64,000 nt of DNA from Moraxella sp. FZFQ2102 (GCF_024137865.1 NZ_CP099960.1:1-64000), one strand, 5' to 3'; counted from the first letter of the stretch, positions 8,691-18,506 are shown. Notes: generated from the sequence alone by a model not told the origin. Numbers and translations: made by a program.

Positions 8691-9836
8691 TCACACTTTT
8701 TTAACAATCACCGAACCGATCGAATAACCTGCGCCAAACGATGAAATCACACACAGATCACCCGATGCCACACCATCTTGGCGATCGTGGAATGCAATGA
8801 TTGGGCTTGCTGAGCTGGTATTGCCATAATCAGCGATGACCACAGGGGCGATGTCTTTGTCCGCATCTTTACCCATCACGGTGCGCAGAATCAGATCAAT
8901 CATATTGATGTTGGCTTGGTGCAGCCACATACGCTTGATTTGTGCAGGTTCGATGCCATTTTCGCTCAGATGTGTACTGATGGTCTCAGCGACTTTTGGG
9001 CAAACTTCGCGAAAGACTTTGCGCCCTTCTTGCAAAAATAGGCTTTTGGTTACAGGCTCATTGATGTCGCTGTACATCGGCACACCTGATGCCAAGGACT
9101 CTGAGCGATCCATAAAGCCGTATTCGCTCGTGATATTGGTCGAAAATTGGGTAATCAGCTTGGTGCTGATGATTTCATAGCCTTTTGGCGTATCCAGCTC
9201 TTCGATGATGGTCGCTGCAGCGATGTCACCAAAGATAAAGTGGCTATCACGATTACGCCAGTTGAGATGTCCTGATGTGATCTCGACATTCACCACCGCC
9301 ACACGCTTGGCAAGTCCTGCCTTAATATTACCCACCGCCTGCGCGATACCAAAAGTCGCCGCAGAACACGCCACATTCATGTCATAAGCAAAGCCATGCG
9401 TCATGCCGACAGCGTGCTGAATCTCGATGGCGATCGCAGGCATGGCGCGCTGAAAATTCGAACACGCACAAATCACGCCGTCCAAGTCATCAGCATTCAA
9501 GCCAGCATTGGCAAGGGCTTTATTCAAAGCATCCGCACCCATCTCTGCCATGATAGACAGCTCTTCGCCAAGCTTACGCGCAGGGAAAATCGGCGCCATG
9601 ATGTTTGGGTCTAGCACGCCTTTTTTCTCGACCACATAGCGCGAGCGAATACCTGATGCTTTTTCGATAAACTCAGCGCTAGAATGCTGCAAAGCGACCT
9701 TTTCGCCTGCTGCGATGGCATCGGCGTGCTCGGCATTATAATTATCCACATAAGTATTAAAAGTCGCCACTAGCTCTTCATTGCTGATTTTATTGGCGGG
9801 AATGTGTAGTCCTGTTGCGGTGATGCAAATGGTCAT
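8691..9836 (-). CDS. Beta-ketoacyl-ACP synthase III family protein (FabH2-like)
   Basis: Thiolase-fold condensing enzyme that joins an acyl-CoA starter with malonyl-ACP. The Cys-His-Asn triad is visible: Cys in NVACSAATFGIAQA, His in MWLHQANINMIDL and Asn in ADYGNTSSASPII. At 381 residues it is about 60 longer than housekeeping FabH, with an N-terminal insertion (residues about 25-85) like the longer FabH2 of Pseudomonas, which takes medium-chain acyl-CoA and links beta-oxidation to fatty acid synthesis. It is monocistronic, with AAGGAG six bases before the ATG. The exact starter is not predictable. Confidence 0.85.
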   Translation of the reverse strand: MTICITATGLHIPANKISNEELVATFNTYVDNYNAEHADAIAAGEKVALQHSSAEFIEKASGIRSRYVVEKKGVLDPNIMAPIFPARKLGEELSIMAEMGADALNKALANAGLNADDLDGVICACSNFQRAMPAIAIEIQHAVGMTHGFAYDMNVACSAATFGIAQAVGNIKAGLAKRVAVVNVEITSGHLNWRNRDSHFIFGDIAAATIIEELDTPKGYEIISTKLITQFSTNITSEYGFMDRSESLASGVPMYSDINEPVTKSLFLQEGRKVFREVCPKVAETISTHLSENGIEPAQIKRMWLHQANINMIDLILRTVMGKDADKDIAPVVIADYGNTSSASPIIAFHDRQDGVASGDLCVISSFGAGYSIGSVIVKKV

Positions 9837-10039
9837 AAAGACTCCTTAAATTTGTTGCCCTGCGCGGTTGCACGGCTCATATTTCTTTTTGCCATTTTAG
9901 CACAAATAAATGTAACAAGTTGTAAAAAAATACAGTTGTTTACATAAATATTTAATGACTTGGTCAAAATGCTTGTACTTTCGTAAACTTATCCGCACTC
10001 TTTAACAGCAAATTTGCCAAAAATCTTCATCAAACACAC

Positions 10040-13000
10040 TTATTTGGTAGTTAGATTCGCCCAAACTTTTTCAAGTCGCTTGGCAGATACAGGCGATAGC
10101 GTCTTCATCGGCTGAGCAAATAGATTAATACGGTACTCTTCGACCAGCCAACGATATTCGGCAAATTTCGCCTGATGCACCACCGTCGCCAGTCGCTCCA
10201 TATGCACATCAAGCTGATAAACCGCATCAAGATCCGCATCCAAATTATGCACCAATCGATCAAGGCGGATATTCAGCGCTTGCAGGTAACGCGGATACTG
10301 CTTCCAGTATTGATATTCGCTGCGATAGATGAAATTGGCAAGCTGAAGATCATCAAGCTGATCTTCAATATCTTCGATGCTCTCGCCAAAAATCTCTTGA
10401 TCCAGCATTAATAGCTTACCGCGCGCGGTCTGCCATGCGGTGTAGATGTCTTTGAGTGTTTTTAGCACCGACTGCCCCACAAGCAAAAACTGCCCCAAAA
10501 TCAGCTCAGCGGTATGTACAAACTCAGTCTCATCCATCGGCAAATGCTCAATCAGCCACGCATTTTTATCAGTAATCAGCCCTGCGATTAGACTTCGTGC
10601 GTGCGTGCCTTCTTCGCTGATTGGCTGTTTATCAAAGTTATAAGCATGCTGATATAGACAGGCTTGTAATGTCGCATCTACGACGATGGTTTTTAGTTTT
10701 TCTAAATCTCCAAGCGGCGCAAAGGCAAGTTTAAAGGCTTTATCAATCTGCCCTGTCAGCTGCTTTTGTTTCGCGCCAAGCTTAGCTTTAATCAATGCCA
10801 AAACGCCTGTGCGATGGGTGCTGAGCGCCGTGCCAAGCTCGGTAAATACAGCGATTGATACCGCTGTACCCGTTTTGTCTGCTTGCAGTGCCGAAAATTC
10901 CTGCATGACAATGCCTGATGTGTGCTTGGATTTGATAAAATGAAAATATTCAGGAAAATCCGTGTGTAAACCCTGCTCCACCGCGACACTTTGGCTTGTG
11001 CTGGCGCGATGGCGTGCTTGTAGGCGCAAAAGATCGCGGCTTTTGTCAATCACGCGGTTTTTGTCATCCAGCACACATACTAAAGGCCGCAAATAATCTT
11101 CAACCTTGTCAGGGGCGAAGTCATTGGGATTGGTGCGCACACCTAAACTTAATAAAGCTTGGCTTAATTGATCAAGCAGACCTGCCTGTGCTTTTGGATT
11201 TAGCTTATCAAAAATTTTAGCACAAGTATCAGGTATCGGCACGATTTGACGGCGGATTTCTTTGGGTAAAGTTTTTAATAATTGCAGCACCAATTCATAT
11301 CGCCACCCTGCAATGCCCCAAAGCAGTGCCACAGAATCAAGCTGCGCTAACGCCTTAATTGGCACGCGCACGGTCACACCATCATCATCACTGGCAGGAT
11401 CAAAAACATAAGACAGTGGTAATTTCACCCCGCCTAAGTGCCAACTTTCGGGAAATTGCTTAGAATCGCTCACCGACTCATTCAGCACATCGTCATCATT
11501 AAAGTGCAAAAAGTTCGGCGTTTTATTCTCGGCATCGTGATAAAACTCTTCAAAACTCTTGCGACTGGCGATATGCTCAGGAATGCGCGTCTCATAAAAT
11601 TGATACAGCGCTTCTTCATCGACAAGCAAATCGCGGCGGCGCATCTTATCTTCAATGCGTTCGATATCTTTGATTTTATTGGCATTATCGCTTAAAAATG
11701 CCAAATTAGCACCAAACTGATTGGCAACCAATGCATCACGGATAAAAATCTCACGCGCCTGAGCCAAATCGATTTGCTCATAATTCACAAGCTCTTTGGC
11801 AATGACAATCAAGCCAAATAAGCTGATTTGCGCATAAGCACGCACACGCCCTGCTTTTTTTGACCAATGCGGCTCAAAATAATGATATTTCAGCAGATTT
11901 GGCGCAGCAGAAATGATCCACTCAGGTTCGATTTTTGCCAAGCAGCGCATATAGACTTGCGAAGTCTCCACCACTTCAAAAGCCATCACCCACTGCACAC
12001 CTTTTTTGTGCAGGGTGCTGGCAGGGAAAATGCGCGATTTTTGGCTGCGCGCCATCAGATATTCGCCGATGTTCTCGGTCTTGTGCGCCACAAAGGACAA
12101 TAACGCGGTCAAAAGCGCGCGGTGAATATTGGCATAATGTGCCGCTTGGCGATCTTTTGGCGCGTTGGCAATTTTTAGTTTTTCTTTTAAATTTACCAGT
12201 GCTTGCTTGGGATTTTTGCCTTGAGCTTGGCGCGTTTGATTGGTTTTGGATAAAGATAAGCGCACGCCTTTTTTAGTATCGATGGATTCAATATCTTTAT
12301 CATCATCTGTCGGTACGCCAATGACAAAGCCCATCTCAGCAACCATCTCAGTCAGCTGGCGATGTGTTTTTTGCCATTCACGGATGCGTGGATGGCTCAA
12401 ATAGTGCTTTTTGGCAAAATTACGGCGCCCATTACTGGATAAAATTTGATGATCATTGGTGGGATGTTTGTCAAATAAAGCTTGGAATAATTCAAGATAA
12501 AATAAAAAGTCCGAATCATCACGGCGGAATAAGGCGTGCTTTTGATCGGCTTGCATTTGCTTATTCATTGGGCGTTCGCGCACATCTTGCACTGCCAAGG
12601 CAGAGACGATGATCAGCATATCGTGCAGGCAGTCGAAAGTATCGCCAGCGATCAGCATACGCGCAAGTCGCGGATCAATCGGCATTTTTGCCATTTGCTG
12701 ACCGATTTTGGTTAGGTTGCCTTCTTGCGCGCGTCCTTTTTTGGCGCGGGTTTTGGTGTAGGCAGTATCGTCAAGCGCGCCCAGTTCGATGAGCAGTTTA
12801 CGACCATCATTGACAAGGCGCAAATCAGGCGGTGTGATAAAATCAAAAGAATCAACATCACCAAGTCGCAACCGCTCCATCTGTAGTATGACGGACGCAA
12901 GGTTGGTTCTTAGAATCTCAGGTTCGGTAAACTCAGGACGACTGTTAAAATCTTCTTCAGAGTATAATCGAATACATACCCCTGCTGCCACACGACCACA

Positions 13001-14257
13001 GCGACCTTTACGCTGATTTGCCGCCGCTTGACTGATCGCTTCGATCGGCAGGCGCTGGATGCGCGAGCGGTAGTTGTATCGCGAAATACGCGCAAAGCCA
13101 AGATCAATCACATAGCGGATGTTCGGTACGGTCAGCGCAGTCTCAGCGACATTGGTGGCGATGATGATGCGTCGTCCTTTGCCATTTGGTGAGAAAATCC
13201 GCTGCTGCTCGGCATAGCTTTGGCGCGCAAACAATGGCAAAATCTCGGTATGTGCAGGCGCATAACTGTTTAAAATATCTTGTAAATCACGGATTTCAGC
13301 TTCGGTAGCGGCAAAGATCAGAATATCGGCTTGATCAGGATGACCTTTGGCGCGCGCATCATCAAAGCATTCATTCACCGCCGCAGTCAGCGCACGCGGC
13401 AGATTATCTTCGATGTCATCAAATGCATCATCATCTTGGCTTTTGATAATCATATCGGTCAAAGGCCGGTAGCGCACTTCCACGGGGTAGCTGCGACCTT
13501 CGACGACGAACACAGGCGCAGGCATACCACCGACCGCGAAATACTCGGCAAATCGCTGGGTGTCAAGTGTCGCTGATGTGATGATGACCTTTAGATCGGG
13601 ACGCTTGGGCAATAGCCGCTTCAGATAACCCATGATAAAATCAATGTTTAGGCTGCGTTCATGCGCCTCATCGATGATGATGGTGTCATAATTTGCCAAA
13701 AATTTATCCGAGCCAAGCTCTGCTAACAAAATACCATCGGTCATCAGCTTGACGATCGAATGCTTACCGCCTTCTTCTGTGAAGCGAATCTTAAAACTCA
13801 CCGTACGCCCAAGCTCTTCGCCAAGCTCTTCAGCGATACGCGTCGCCACCGATCGTGCTGCCAATCGCCGTGGCTGCGTGTGCCCGATTTGTCCTGTGAT
13901 GCCACGCCCTGCCAGCATCGCAAGCTTAGGCAGCTGTGTGGTCTTACCCGAGCCTGTCTCGCCTGCGATGATCACCACTTGATGATCGCGAATCGCTTGG
14001 ATTAAGGTCTCAGCTTCTGCGGTGACCGGCAGATCGTGATTAAGCTTGGCGAATAAATCAGCAGGGATACTTTGCTGCCGCGCTTGTACTTTGGCAGATG
14101 AGCGCGCAGTGATCTCATCATGACGCGCTTGTTTTTTGAGCTTGTCATCGCCATGAGCAGATTTGATTTCTTTACGAAGTTTTTCTAAATAATATCGATC
14201 TTTGGCAAGTACGGGTGCGGTATTTGAAACTTGGGCAGAATTTGGCTGAGTGGTCAT
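10040..14257 (-). CDS. hrpA: ATP-dependent RNA helicase HrpA
   Basis: Large DEAH-box RNA helicase. The 1405-residue protein has Walker A GETGSGKTTQLPKL (about residue 96), DEAH in IIIDEAHERSLNIDF, motif III SATLD, and helicase C-terminal motifs (IIATNVAETALTVPNIRYVID, QRKGRCGRVAAG). After these come HA2 and OB-fold regions, then the long HrpA-specific C-terminal domain of about 600 residues. In E. coli HrpA resolves stalled or collided ribosomes and processes some fimbrial mRNAs. It is a little longer than the E. coli protein (1300). The gene stands alone, with about 200 bp on each side. Confidence 0.95.
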   Translation of the reverse strand: MTTQPNSAQVSNTAPVLAKDRYYLEKLRKEIKSAHGDDKLKKQARHDEITARSSAKVQARQQSIPADLFAKLNHDLPVTAEAETLIQAIRDHQVVIIAGETGSGKTTQLPKLAMLAGRGITGQIGHTQPRRLAARSVATRIAEELGEELGRTVSFKIRFTEEGGKHSIVKLMTDGILLAELGSDKFLANYDTIIIDEAHERSLNIDFIMGYLKRLLPKRPDLKVIITSATLDTQRFAEYFAVGGMPAPVFVVEGRSYPVEVRYRPLTDMIIKSQDDDAFDDIEDNLPRALTAAVNECFDDARAKGHPDQADILIFAATEAEIRDLQDILNSYAPAHTEILPLFARQSYAEQQRIFSPNGKGRRIIIATNVAETALTVPNIRYVIDLGFARISRYNYRSRIQRLPIEAISQAAANQRKGRCGRVAAGVCIRLYSEEDFNSRPEFTEPEILRTNLASVILQMERLRLGDVDSFDFITPPDLRLVNDGRKLLIELGALDDTAYTKTRAKKGRAQEGNLTKIGQQMAKMPIDPRLARMLIAGDTFDCLHDMLIIVSALAVQDVRERPMNKQMQADQKHALFRRDDSDFLFYLELFQALFDKHPTNDHQILSSNGRRNFAKKHYLSHPRIREWQKTHRQLTEMVAEMGFVIGVPTDDDKDIESIDTKKGVRLSLSKTNQTRQAQGKNPKQALVNLKEKLKIANAPKDRQAAHYANIHRALLTALLSFVAHKTENIGEYLMARSQKSRIFPASTLHKKGVQWVMAFEVVETSQVYMRCLAKIEPEWIISAAPNLLKYHYFEPHWSKKAGRVRAYAQISLFGLIVIAKELVNYEQIDLAQAREIFIRDALVANQFGANLAFLSDNANKIKDIERIEDKMRRRDLLVDEEALYQFYETRIPEHIASRKSFEEFYHDAENKTPNFLHFNDDDVLNESVSDSKQFPESWHLGGVKLPLSYVFDPASDDDGVTVRVPIKALAQLDSVALLWGIAGWRYELVLQLLKTLPKEIRRQIVPIPDTCAKIFDKLNPKAQAGLLDQLSQALLSLGVRTNPNDFAPDKVEDYLRPLVCVLDDKNRVIDKSRDLLRLQARHRASTSQSVAVEQGLHTDFPEYFHFIKSKHTSGIVMQEFSALQADKTGTAVSIAVFTELGTALSTHRTGVLALIKAKLGAKQKQLTGQIDKAFKLAFAPLGDLEKLKTIVVDATLQACLYQHAYNFDKQPISEEGTHARSLIAGLITDKNAWLIEHLPMDETEFVHTAELILGQFLLVGQSVLKTLKDIYTAWQTARGKLLMLDQEIFGESIEDIEDQLDDLQLANFIYRSEYQYWKQYPRYLQALNIRLDRLVHNLDADLDAVYQLDVHMERLATVVHQAKFAEYRWLVEEYRINLFAQPMKTLSPVSAKRLEKVWANLTTK

Positions 14258-14434
14258 GGGCTGTTTTTAATAGATATTTATATAAACGCACTATTGTAAT
14301 GAAATTTTTGTCATCGTGCAATTTTTGCTGCGCTTAAGCTGTGTGGCGACTTTTATGGCAACTTTGGCGACTGATCAAACTATCCTTGTCGCCTATTTTC
14401 AAGCTTTTAATACCAACCATCAATAAACTTATGT

Positions 14435-14440
14435 TATAAT
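14435..14440 (+). promoter_or_regulatory. -10 element of the tolQRAB operon
   Basis: A perfect TATAAT at 14435-14440 lies 33 bp before the tolQ ATG. The -35 at 17-bp spacing (about 14412-14417) is weak. Because no ybgC precedes tolQ, this is the likely operon promoter. Confidence 0.55.
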
Positions 14441-14473
14441 CGCGGTAATTTTAACAATTAAAACGATTTTATT

Positions 14474-15118
14474 ATGAACCAATCCATCAGTATTCTTGGG
14501 CTTATCACTGGGGCAAGTTTGGTCGTGCAGCTAGTGATGGCGGTTTTGCTCTTATTATCCATCCTAAGCTGGGTGCTGATTTTTCATCTTGGTGCTAAGC
14601 TTGGCGGCGCTTCGCGATTTGATGCGCGTTTTGAAGATTGGTTTTGGACAGATTCGATTAACAAGCAATTTGCCACAGTGACCAAAGAAACTGAGCGCAC
14701 GGCACTCGAAGCGGTGTTTTATGATGGGTATAAAAAGGCTGCCGATCTGCCAAATGCTGAGCAAGCCGGCATTGCTGAGCGTGAGCTAAAAGTGGCACTT
14801 GGGCGTGAGCAAAACCGCCTAGAGCAAGGCTTAGCACCGCTTGCCAGTATCGGTTCGGTATCGCCTTATATTGGTCTTTTTGGCACGGTGTGGGGCATTA
14901 TGAATGCCTTTATTGGCTTGGGTCAAGCGCAGTCGGTAAGTCTTGCGACGGTCGCGCCAAGCATTGCTGAAGCTTTGATTGCGACCGCATTAGGTCTATT
15001 TGCTGCGATTCCTGCAAGCCTTGCGTACAATTATTTTACCGCCAAGGCAAATAGCATCTATGAGCGACGCGCTTTGTTCTGTGAATCTCTGATTTCTGCC
15101 TTACTTGCCAAGCGATAA
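14474..15118 (+). CDS. tolQ: Tol-Pal system proton channel subunit TolQ
   Basis: Inner-membrane protein that with TolR forms the proton-driven motor energising TolA for outer-membrane constriction at division. The 214-residue protein (E. coli 230) has an N-terminal membrane segment (residues about 18-38), a cytoplasmic loop, and two C-terminal segments. These include VSPYIGLFGTVWGIMNAFIGLG and the pore helix region VAPSIAEALIATALGLFAAIPASLAYNYF, with the conserved Thr and Pro residues of the MotA/TolQ/ExbB family. It is first in the operon, 11 bp before tolR. The usual ybgC thioesterase is absent upstream. Confidence 0.95.
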   Translation: MNQSISILGLITGASLVVQLVMAVLLLLSILSWVLIFHLGAKLGGASRFDARFEDWFWTDSINKQFATVTKETERTALEAVFYDGYKKAADLPNAEQAGIAERELKVALGREQNRLEQGLAPLASIGSVSPYIGLFGTVWGIMNAFIGLGQAQSVSLATVAPSIAEALIATALGLFAAIPASLAYNYFTAKANSIYERRALFCESLISALLAKR

Positions 15119-15129
15119 GTGGTGAGAAT

Positions 15130-15567
15130 ATGAGCAAACGCCACAGTTCTTTTGCACGCAGCACCAAGCCGCTTAATGCCGAGATGAATGTCGTGCCTTA
15201 TATCGATGTCATGCTAGTGCTGTTGGTGATTTTTATGGTGACGGCGCCGATGCTGGCTACAGGGGTTGATGTGTCTTTGCCAAAAGAAGAGACTAAGCCT
15301 GTAACCCAAAGCGATGCGCTGCCTGTGATTGTGACGATTAAAAATGATGGCGCGCTGTTTGTCAGCCATAAAGATGCCATCGATGAGCCGCTTGATGATG
15401 CTCACCTTGATGCGCTGTTACGCAAGATGCATGGCGATAATCCAGAGCTACAAGTCATGGTCAATGCCGATGCGGACAATCCCTATCATCAAATCATGCA
15501 CATCATGGCGCTGATCCAAAATGCAGGCGTATCACAGGTGAGTCTGCTTAGCGAGTCGGCGAAATAA
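15130..15567 (+). CDS. tolR: Tol-Pal system protein TolR
   Basis: Second motor subunit of the Tol complex, a single-pass inner-membrane protein with a periplasmic domain. Residues 19-42 (EMNVVPYIDVMLVLLVIFMV) contain the conserved membrane Asp used in proton transfer, typical of TolR/ExbD. The periplasmic part has the DALLRKMHGDNPELQVMVNAD core. At 145 residues it matches the family (E. coli 142). It is spaced 11 bp after tolQ and 9 bp before tolA. Confidence 0.96.
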   Translation: MSKRHSSFARSTKPLNAEMNVVPYIDVMLVLLVIFMVTAPMLATGVDVSLPKEETKPVTQSDALPVIVTIKNDGALFVSHKDAIDEPLDDAHLDALLRKMHGDNPELQVMVNADADNPYHQIMHIMALIQNAGVSQVSLLSESAK

Positions 15568-15576
15568 GGGGCGCGT

Positions 15577-16362
15577 ATGGCACAGTCTTATACCCTGCCA
15601 ATCTTGGCAAGTGTCGTCATCCATGCGATGATTGTTATTGCCATCGCTGCGCCACTGATTGCGCCATCTGATGCCGATACGGGCATTGCCACCACTTTGG
15701 TGGGCCAAGACGATTTGGCAGCAGCACAAAAAGCCTTGCAAAATCATCACAAACAAAGTCAAAAGTCTGCAAAATCCGCACAGACAACGCAAGTATCCAG
15801 TGCAGATAAAGCACTGATGGCTCGTTATCAGTCAGATAATCCTTATCAAACCAATCGCGTGGTCAATTCCACCACGCAAATCGCTTCATCAAGCACGCCA
15901 AGCACACCATCTGATACAGGCACAGATATCAGTACTTTTGATACCTTTACCGATACGACAAGCGCGCCATCAGCCGATGATCAATTGGCATCATCTGTGA
16001 GCGTTGGTGATCATGCACAAACAACTGGTGCAGGCACAGCAAACGCTACACCGACCGTTGATAAGCTTGCTGTACAACAAGCCGCCTATCGCCGTATCGA
16101 ATCAGCATGGAAATCGCAGCCCAAGCAGCCCAATCAATCCATGCAATTTGTCGTGCGTTTTGATGATGCAGGCAATGTCGCTGGCATTGATTTTGGTGCA
16201 GGCGATCCTGATCTTAAGCCATCGATTCGTGCCGCTGTCAGTGCTGCCGCCCCTTATCGCGAATTGGCTGGCGTGGTCAGTCGCATGACCTTTGAATTTA
16301 GAACCGAGACTTTGATTTTTGATGAACCAAAAGATGACAATGGTGCACAAGCGCCGAATTGA
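15577..16362 (+). CDS. tolA: TolA-like protein with short periplasmic linker
   Basis: Inner-membrane protein that spans the periplasm and contacts TolB/Pal. The N-terminus (LPILASVVIHAMIVIAIAAPLIA, residues 6-28) is one membrane helix. Residues about 45-150 are a Ser/Thr/Gln/Ala-rich linker instead of the long Lys/Ala-rich helix of E. coli. The C-terminal 110 residues (AYRRIESAWKSQP, QFVVRFDDAGNVAGIDF, PYRELAGVVSRMTFEF) match the TolA/TonB C-terminal domain. At 261 residues it is far shorter than E. coli TolA (421), so reach across the periplasm may differ. Function is inferred from operon position and the C-terminal domain. Confidence 0.85.
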   Translation: MAQSYTLPILASVVIHAMIVIAIAAPLIAPSDADTGIATTLVGQDDLAAAQKALQNHHKQSQKSAKSAQTTQVSSADKALMARYQSDNPYQTNRVVNSTTQIASSSTPSTPSDTGTDISTFDTFTDTTSAPSADDQLASSVSVGDHAQTTGAGTANATPTVDKLAVQQAAYRRIESAWKSQPKQPNQSMQFVVRFDDAGNVAGIDFGAGDPDLKPSIRAAVSAAAPYRELAGVVSRMTFEFRTETLIFDEPKDDNGAQAPN

Positions 16363-16378
16363 TCATTGGTTTTTGAGT

Positions 16379-17656
16379 ATGATTATGAAAAAAATGACCC
16401 TACTGACCGCTGCACTGCTGAGTGTATCGATGAGCCAAATGGCAAGCGCTAATGATGATAAAGTCTGGACGGTGACGCAGCAAATCGCCCAAAGTACGCA
16501 GCGCGTCGCCGTTTTACCGTTCATCGGTAATAACGCGCTGTCATCTGCCATCACCGCTAAGCTTGACACGACCGAACTTGGCGCAACCCAAAATAATCTG
16601 CCACAGCAAACCAATAATAGCAATGAGATCTTGTCTAATCTGAATGCATGGCGCAATCAGGGCTTTGGCTATGTGGTCATCGGTCAAGCGCATTCGATCG
16701 CAGGCGGAAAGACTGCCATCACTTATGAAGTCATCGATGCGATCAATGGCAAAAGTCTGGGCGGCGCACAGACGCACATCACCGATAGTGACCCAATCGC
16801 GATCAATCGCACATCAGCGCAGCTTAGTGACAAGATTTATCAAGCCATCACAGGTCAAGCATCGGATTTTGGCTCAAAAATCGCTTATGTCGAGAACACA
16901 GGCACGCCATCTGCACCGATCGCTACGCTAAAAATCATCGACAGCGACGGGAAAAACGCGCGCACTTTATACACGGTCAATGGCTCAATCCTAACGCCAA
17001 CTTTCTCCCCTGATGGCAGTCAGCTTGCCTATAGCGTGCAGCGTCAAAATGGTTTGCCAGTGATCCAAATCCAATCGGTCAATGGTGGCGAGAGCCGTGT
17101 GGTGACACCGTTTTGGGGGCATAATCTTGCGCCAAGCTTCAGCCCAGATGGTACAAGCATTCTATTCTCAGGTAGTCATGAGAATAATGATCCCAATATT
17201 TACCGCCTAAATTTAAGCCTAAATACTCTTGAGCGATTGACCAATTTAAACGGTGCGGAAAACTCGCCCAATTATCTGCCGAACAATCAAGGCTTTATCT
17301 TTACTGCTGATCAGGGCAGTCGCCGCCAAGGATTATACCGCCAAAATTTCGGTAACCAAACCGCAACACCGCTGATCGCCAACGCCACCAATCCGCGCCT
17401 AAGTCATGATGGCTCAAAAATCGTCTATGTCGCAGGCTCACGCATCGTCATTGCCAATACTCAAGGCAAAACCGAGCAAAGCTTTGCTGCATCAGGCACT
17501 GAGATCTCAGCCAGCTTATCGCCATCTGGCAATCAGCTGGTATATGCGCTCAGTCAAGGCAAGCAAAGTCAGCTGATGATTAGAAATCTGCACAATAACA
17601 GCACGCGCGCCATCGCCACCACAGGGCAAGTGCGCGATCCCATTTGGTCAAAATAA
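16379..17656 (+). CDS. tolB: Tol-Pal system beta-propeller protein TolB
   Basis: Periplasmic protein that cycles between TolA and Pal. The chosen ATG at 16379 (another at 16385) gives MIMKKMTLLTAALLSVSM and then an Ala-x-Ala cleavage site near SQMASA. The mature protein has an N-terminal domain (RVAVLPFIGNNA, GFGYVVIGQAHSIAG) and a C-terminal six-bladed propeller with repeated TFSPDGSQLAYSV, SFSPDGTSILFSG and SLSPSGNQLVYAL blades. The upstream in-frame ATG at 16319 lies inside tolA and would bury the signal peptide. At 425 residues it matches the family (430). Confidence 0.96.
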   Translation: MIMKKMTLLTAALLSVSMSQMASANDDKVWTVTQQIAQSTQRVAVLPFIGNNALSSAITAKLDTTELGATQNNLPQQTNNSNEILSNLNAWRNQGFGYVVIGQAHSIAGGKTAITYEVIDAINGKSLGGAQTHITDSDPIAINRTSAQLSDKIYQAITGQASDFGSKIAYVENTGTPSAPIATLKIIDSDGKNARTLYTVNGSILTPTFSPDGSQLAYSVQRQNGLPVIQIQSVNGGESRVVTPFWGHNLAPSFSPDGTSILFSGSHENNDPNIYRLNLSLNTLERLTNLNGAENSPNYLPNNQGFIFTADQGSRRQGLYRQNFGNQTATPLIANATNPRLSHDGSKIVYVAGSRIVIANTQGKTEQSFAASGTEISASLSPSGNQLVYALSQGKQSQLMIRNLHNNSTRAIATTGQVRDPIWSK

Positions 17657-17929
17657 ATGGCAAAGCTCAATAAAGTAAATCTGGGTAACAGCGTGCGTCA
17701 ATCAACATTTACTAAAATATCTGCATCTGCCATCATGGTGATGACACTTACAGGCTGTCAGCATATCCAAGTGACGCGCAGTCCTTTGCCCATCACACTG
17801 CACCCTGTCACAGCGCCGATGCAGGTAACGCATCATAGCGAGCATCTGACATTGCCCCAAAAAAATAAACCCAAACCAAGCCAAGCAGAACAGCTAAGAC
17901 ACGCGTATCTGCTTGAAGATTGGTTTTAG
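17657..17929 (+). CDS. Small putative lipoprotein in the position normally held by pal
   Basis: A 90-residue protein whose ATG follows the tolB stop directly (TAAATG), so it is probably co-translated. Residues 1-33 look like a lipoprotein signal peptide: basic start, hydrophobic SASAIMVMTL, then lipobox LTGC with Cys34. The mature part of 56 residues is rich in His, Pro and Lys and ends in AYLLEDWF. It has no OmpA-like peptidoglycan-binding domain, so it is not Pal. I do not recognise the family. The position suggests a role with the Tol complex or the outer membrane, but that is inference. Confidence 0.6.
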   Translation: MAKLNKVNLGNSVRQSTFTKISASAIMVMTLTGCQHIQVTRSPLPITLHPVTAPMQVTHHSEHLTLPQKNKPKPSQAEQLRHAYLLEDWF

Positions 17930-17945
17930 GTTTAGAATTTTTAAA

Positions 17946-18506
17946 TTATTTTTGCGCTGTCTTTGCCAAGTGTTCACCAAACCAAATCGCGGTATCAATA
18001 TCCCCTTGGCACGGTGTCACTTCAGGTGGTGCATCAAGCGACTGAGTCATAAGACCCAAAAAACTGCTTAAGCGGTTCAAATCGGTCTCATTACTACCTG
18101 TCGGCAATAATGGCAAGCCAATCCAGTTCATGCCGTGCTGCATGGCAAATAAGCAAAACTGCTGCAATACCGCCAATTTGTCACCGCTTAGCCCGCCTGA
18201 ATTAGCAAAACCTGCCGCCCATTTGCCCTGCCAAGCGCGGCTGAGCCATCGCTTAGATGTGCTGTCCATGAATGCCTTAAATTCTGCTGTCGTGCTGCCC
18301 ATATATACCGCACTGCCGAACACCAAGACATCCGCGCCATCCATCATTGCCCAGTCATCATCACTAAGCTTGCTGATATCGATTGGATAAGCACTGCCAA
18401 CACGCGCAACCCCTTGTGCAATGGCGTGTGCCACACGGCGAGTGTGTCCATAATTAGAATGATAAATGATGGCGATTTTTGGCGTATTTTCGGTTAAGAT
18501 GGTCAT
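17946..18506 (-). CDS. Flavodoxin-family protein (WrbA-like FMN quinone reductase or related)
   Basis: A 186-residue cytoplasmic flavoprotein. The FMN phosphate-binding loop is YHSNYGHTRRVAHAIA (residues 15-30), followed by the DVLVFGSAVYMGSTTAEFKAFMD segment typical of WrbA/flavodoxin folds and KWAAGFANSGGLSGDKLAVLQ contacting the flavin ring. WrbA proteins reduce quinones with NAD(P)H by two electrons. It is slightly shorter than WrbA (198), with a diverged C-terminus, so the exact substrate is uncertain. It converges on the tol operon. Confidence 0.8.
   Translation of the reverse strand: MTILTENTPKIAIIYHSNYGHTRRVAHAIAQGVARVGSAYPIDISKLSDDDWAMMDGADVLVFGSAVYMGSTTAEFKAFMDSTSKRWLSRAWQGKWAAGFANSGGLSGDKLAVLQQFCLFAMQHGMNWIGLPLLPTGSNETDLNRLSSFLGLMTQSLDAPPEVTPCQGDIDTAIWFGEHLAKTAQK

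Noticed and set aside
16319..16378. Upstream in-frame start for tolB inside tolA
   Set aside because: It would place 20 charged residues before a clear signal peptide; the start at 16379 fits the family.
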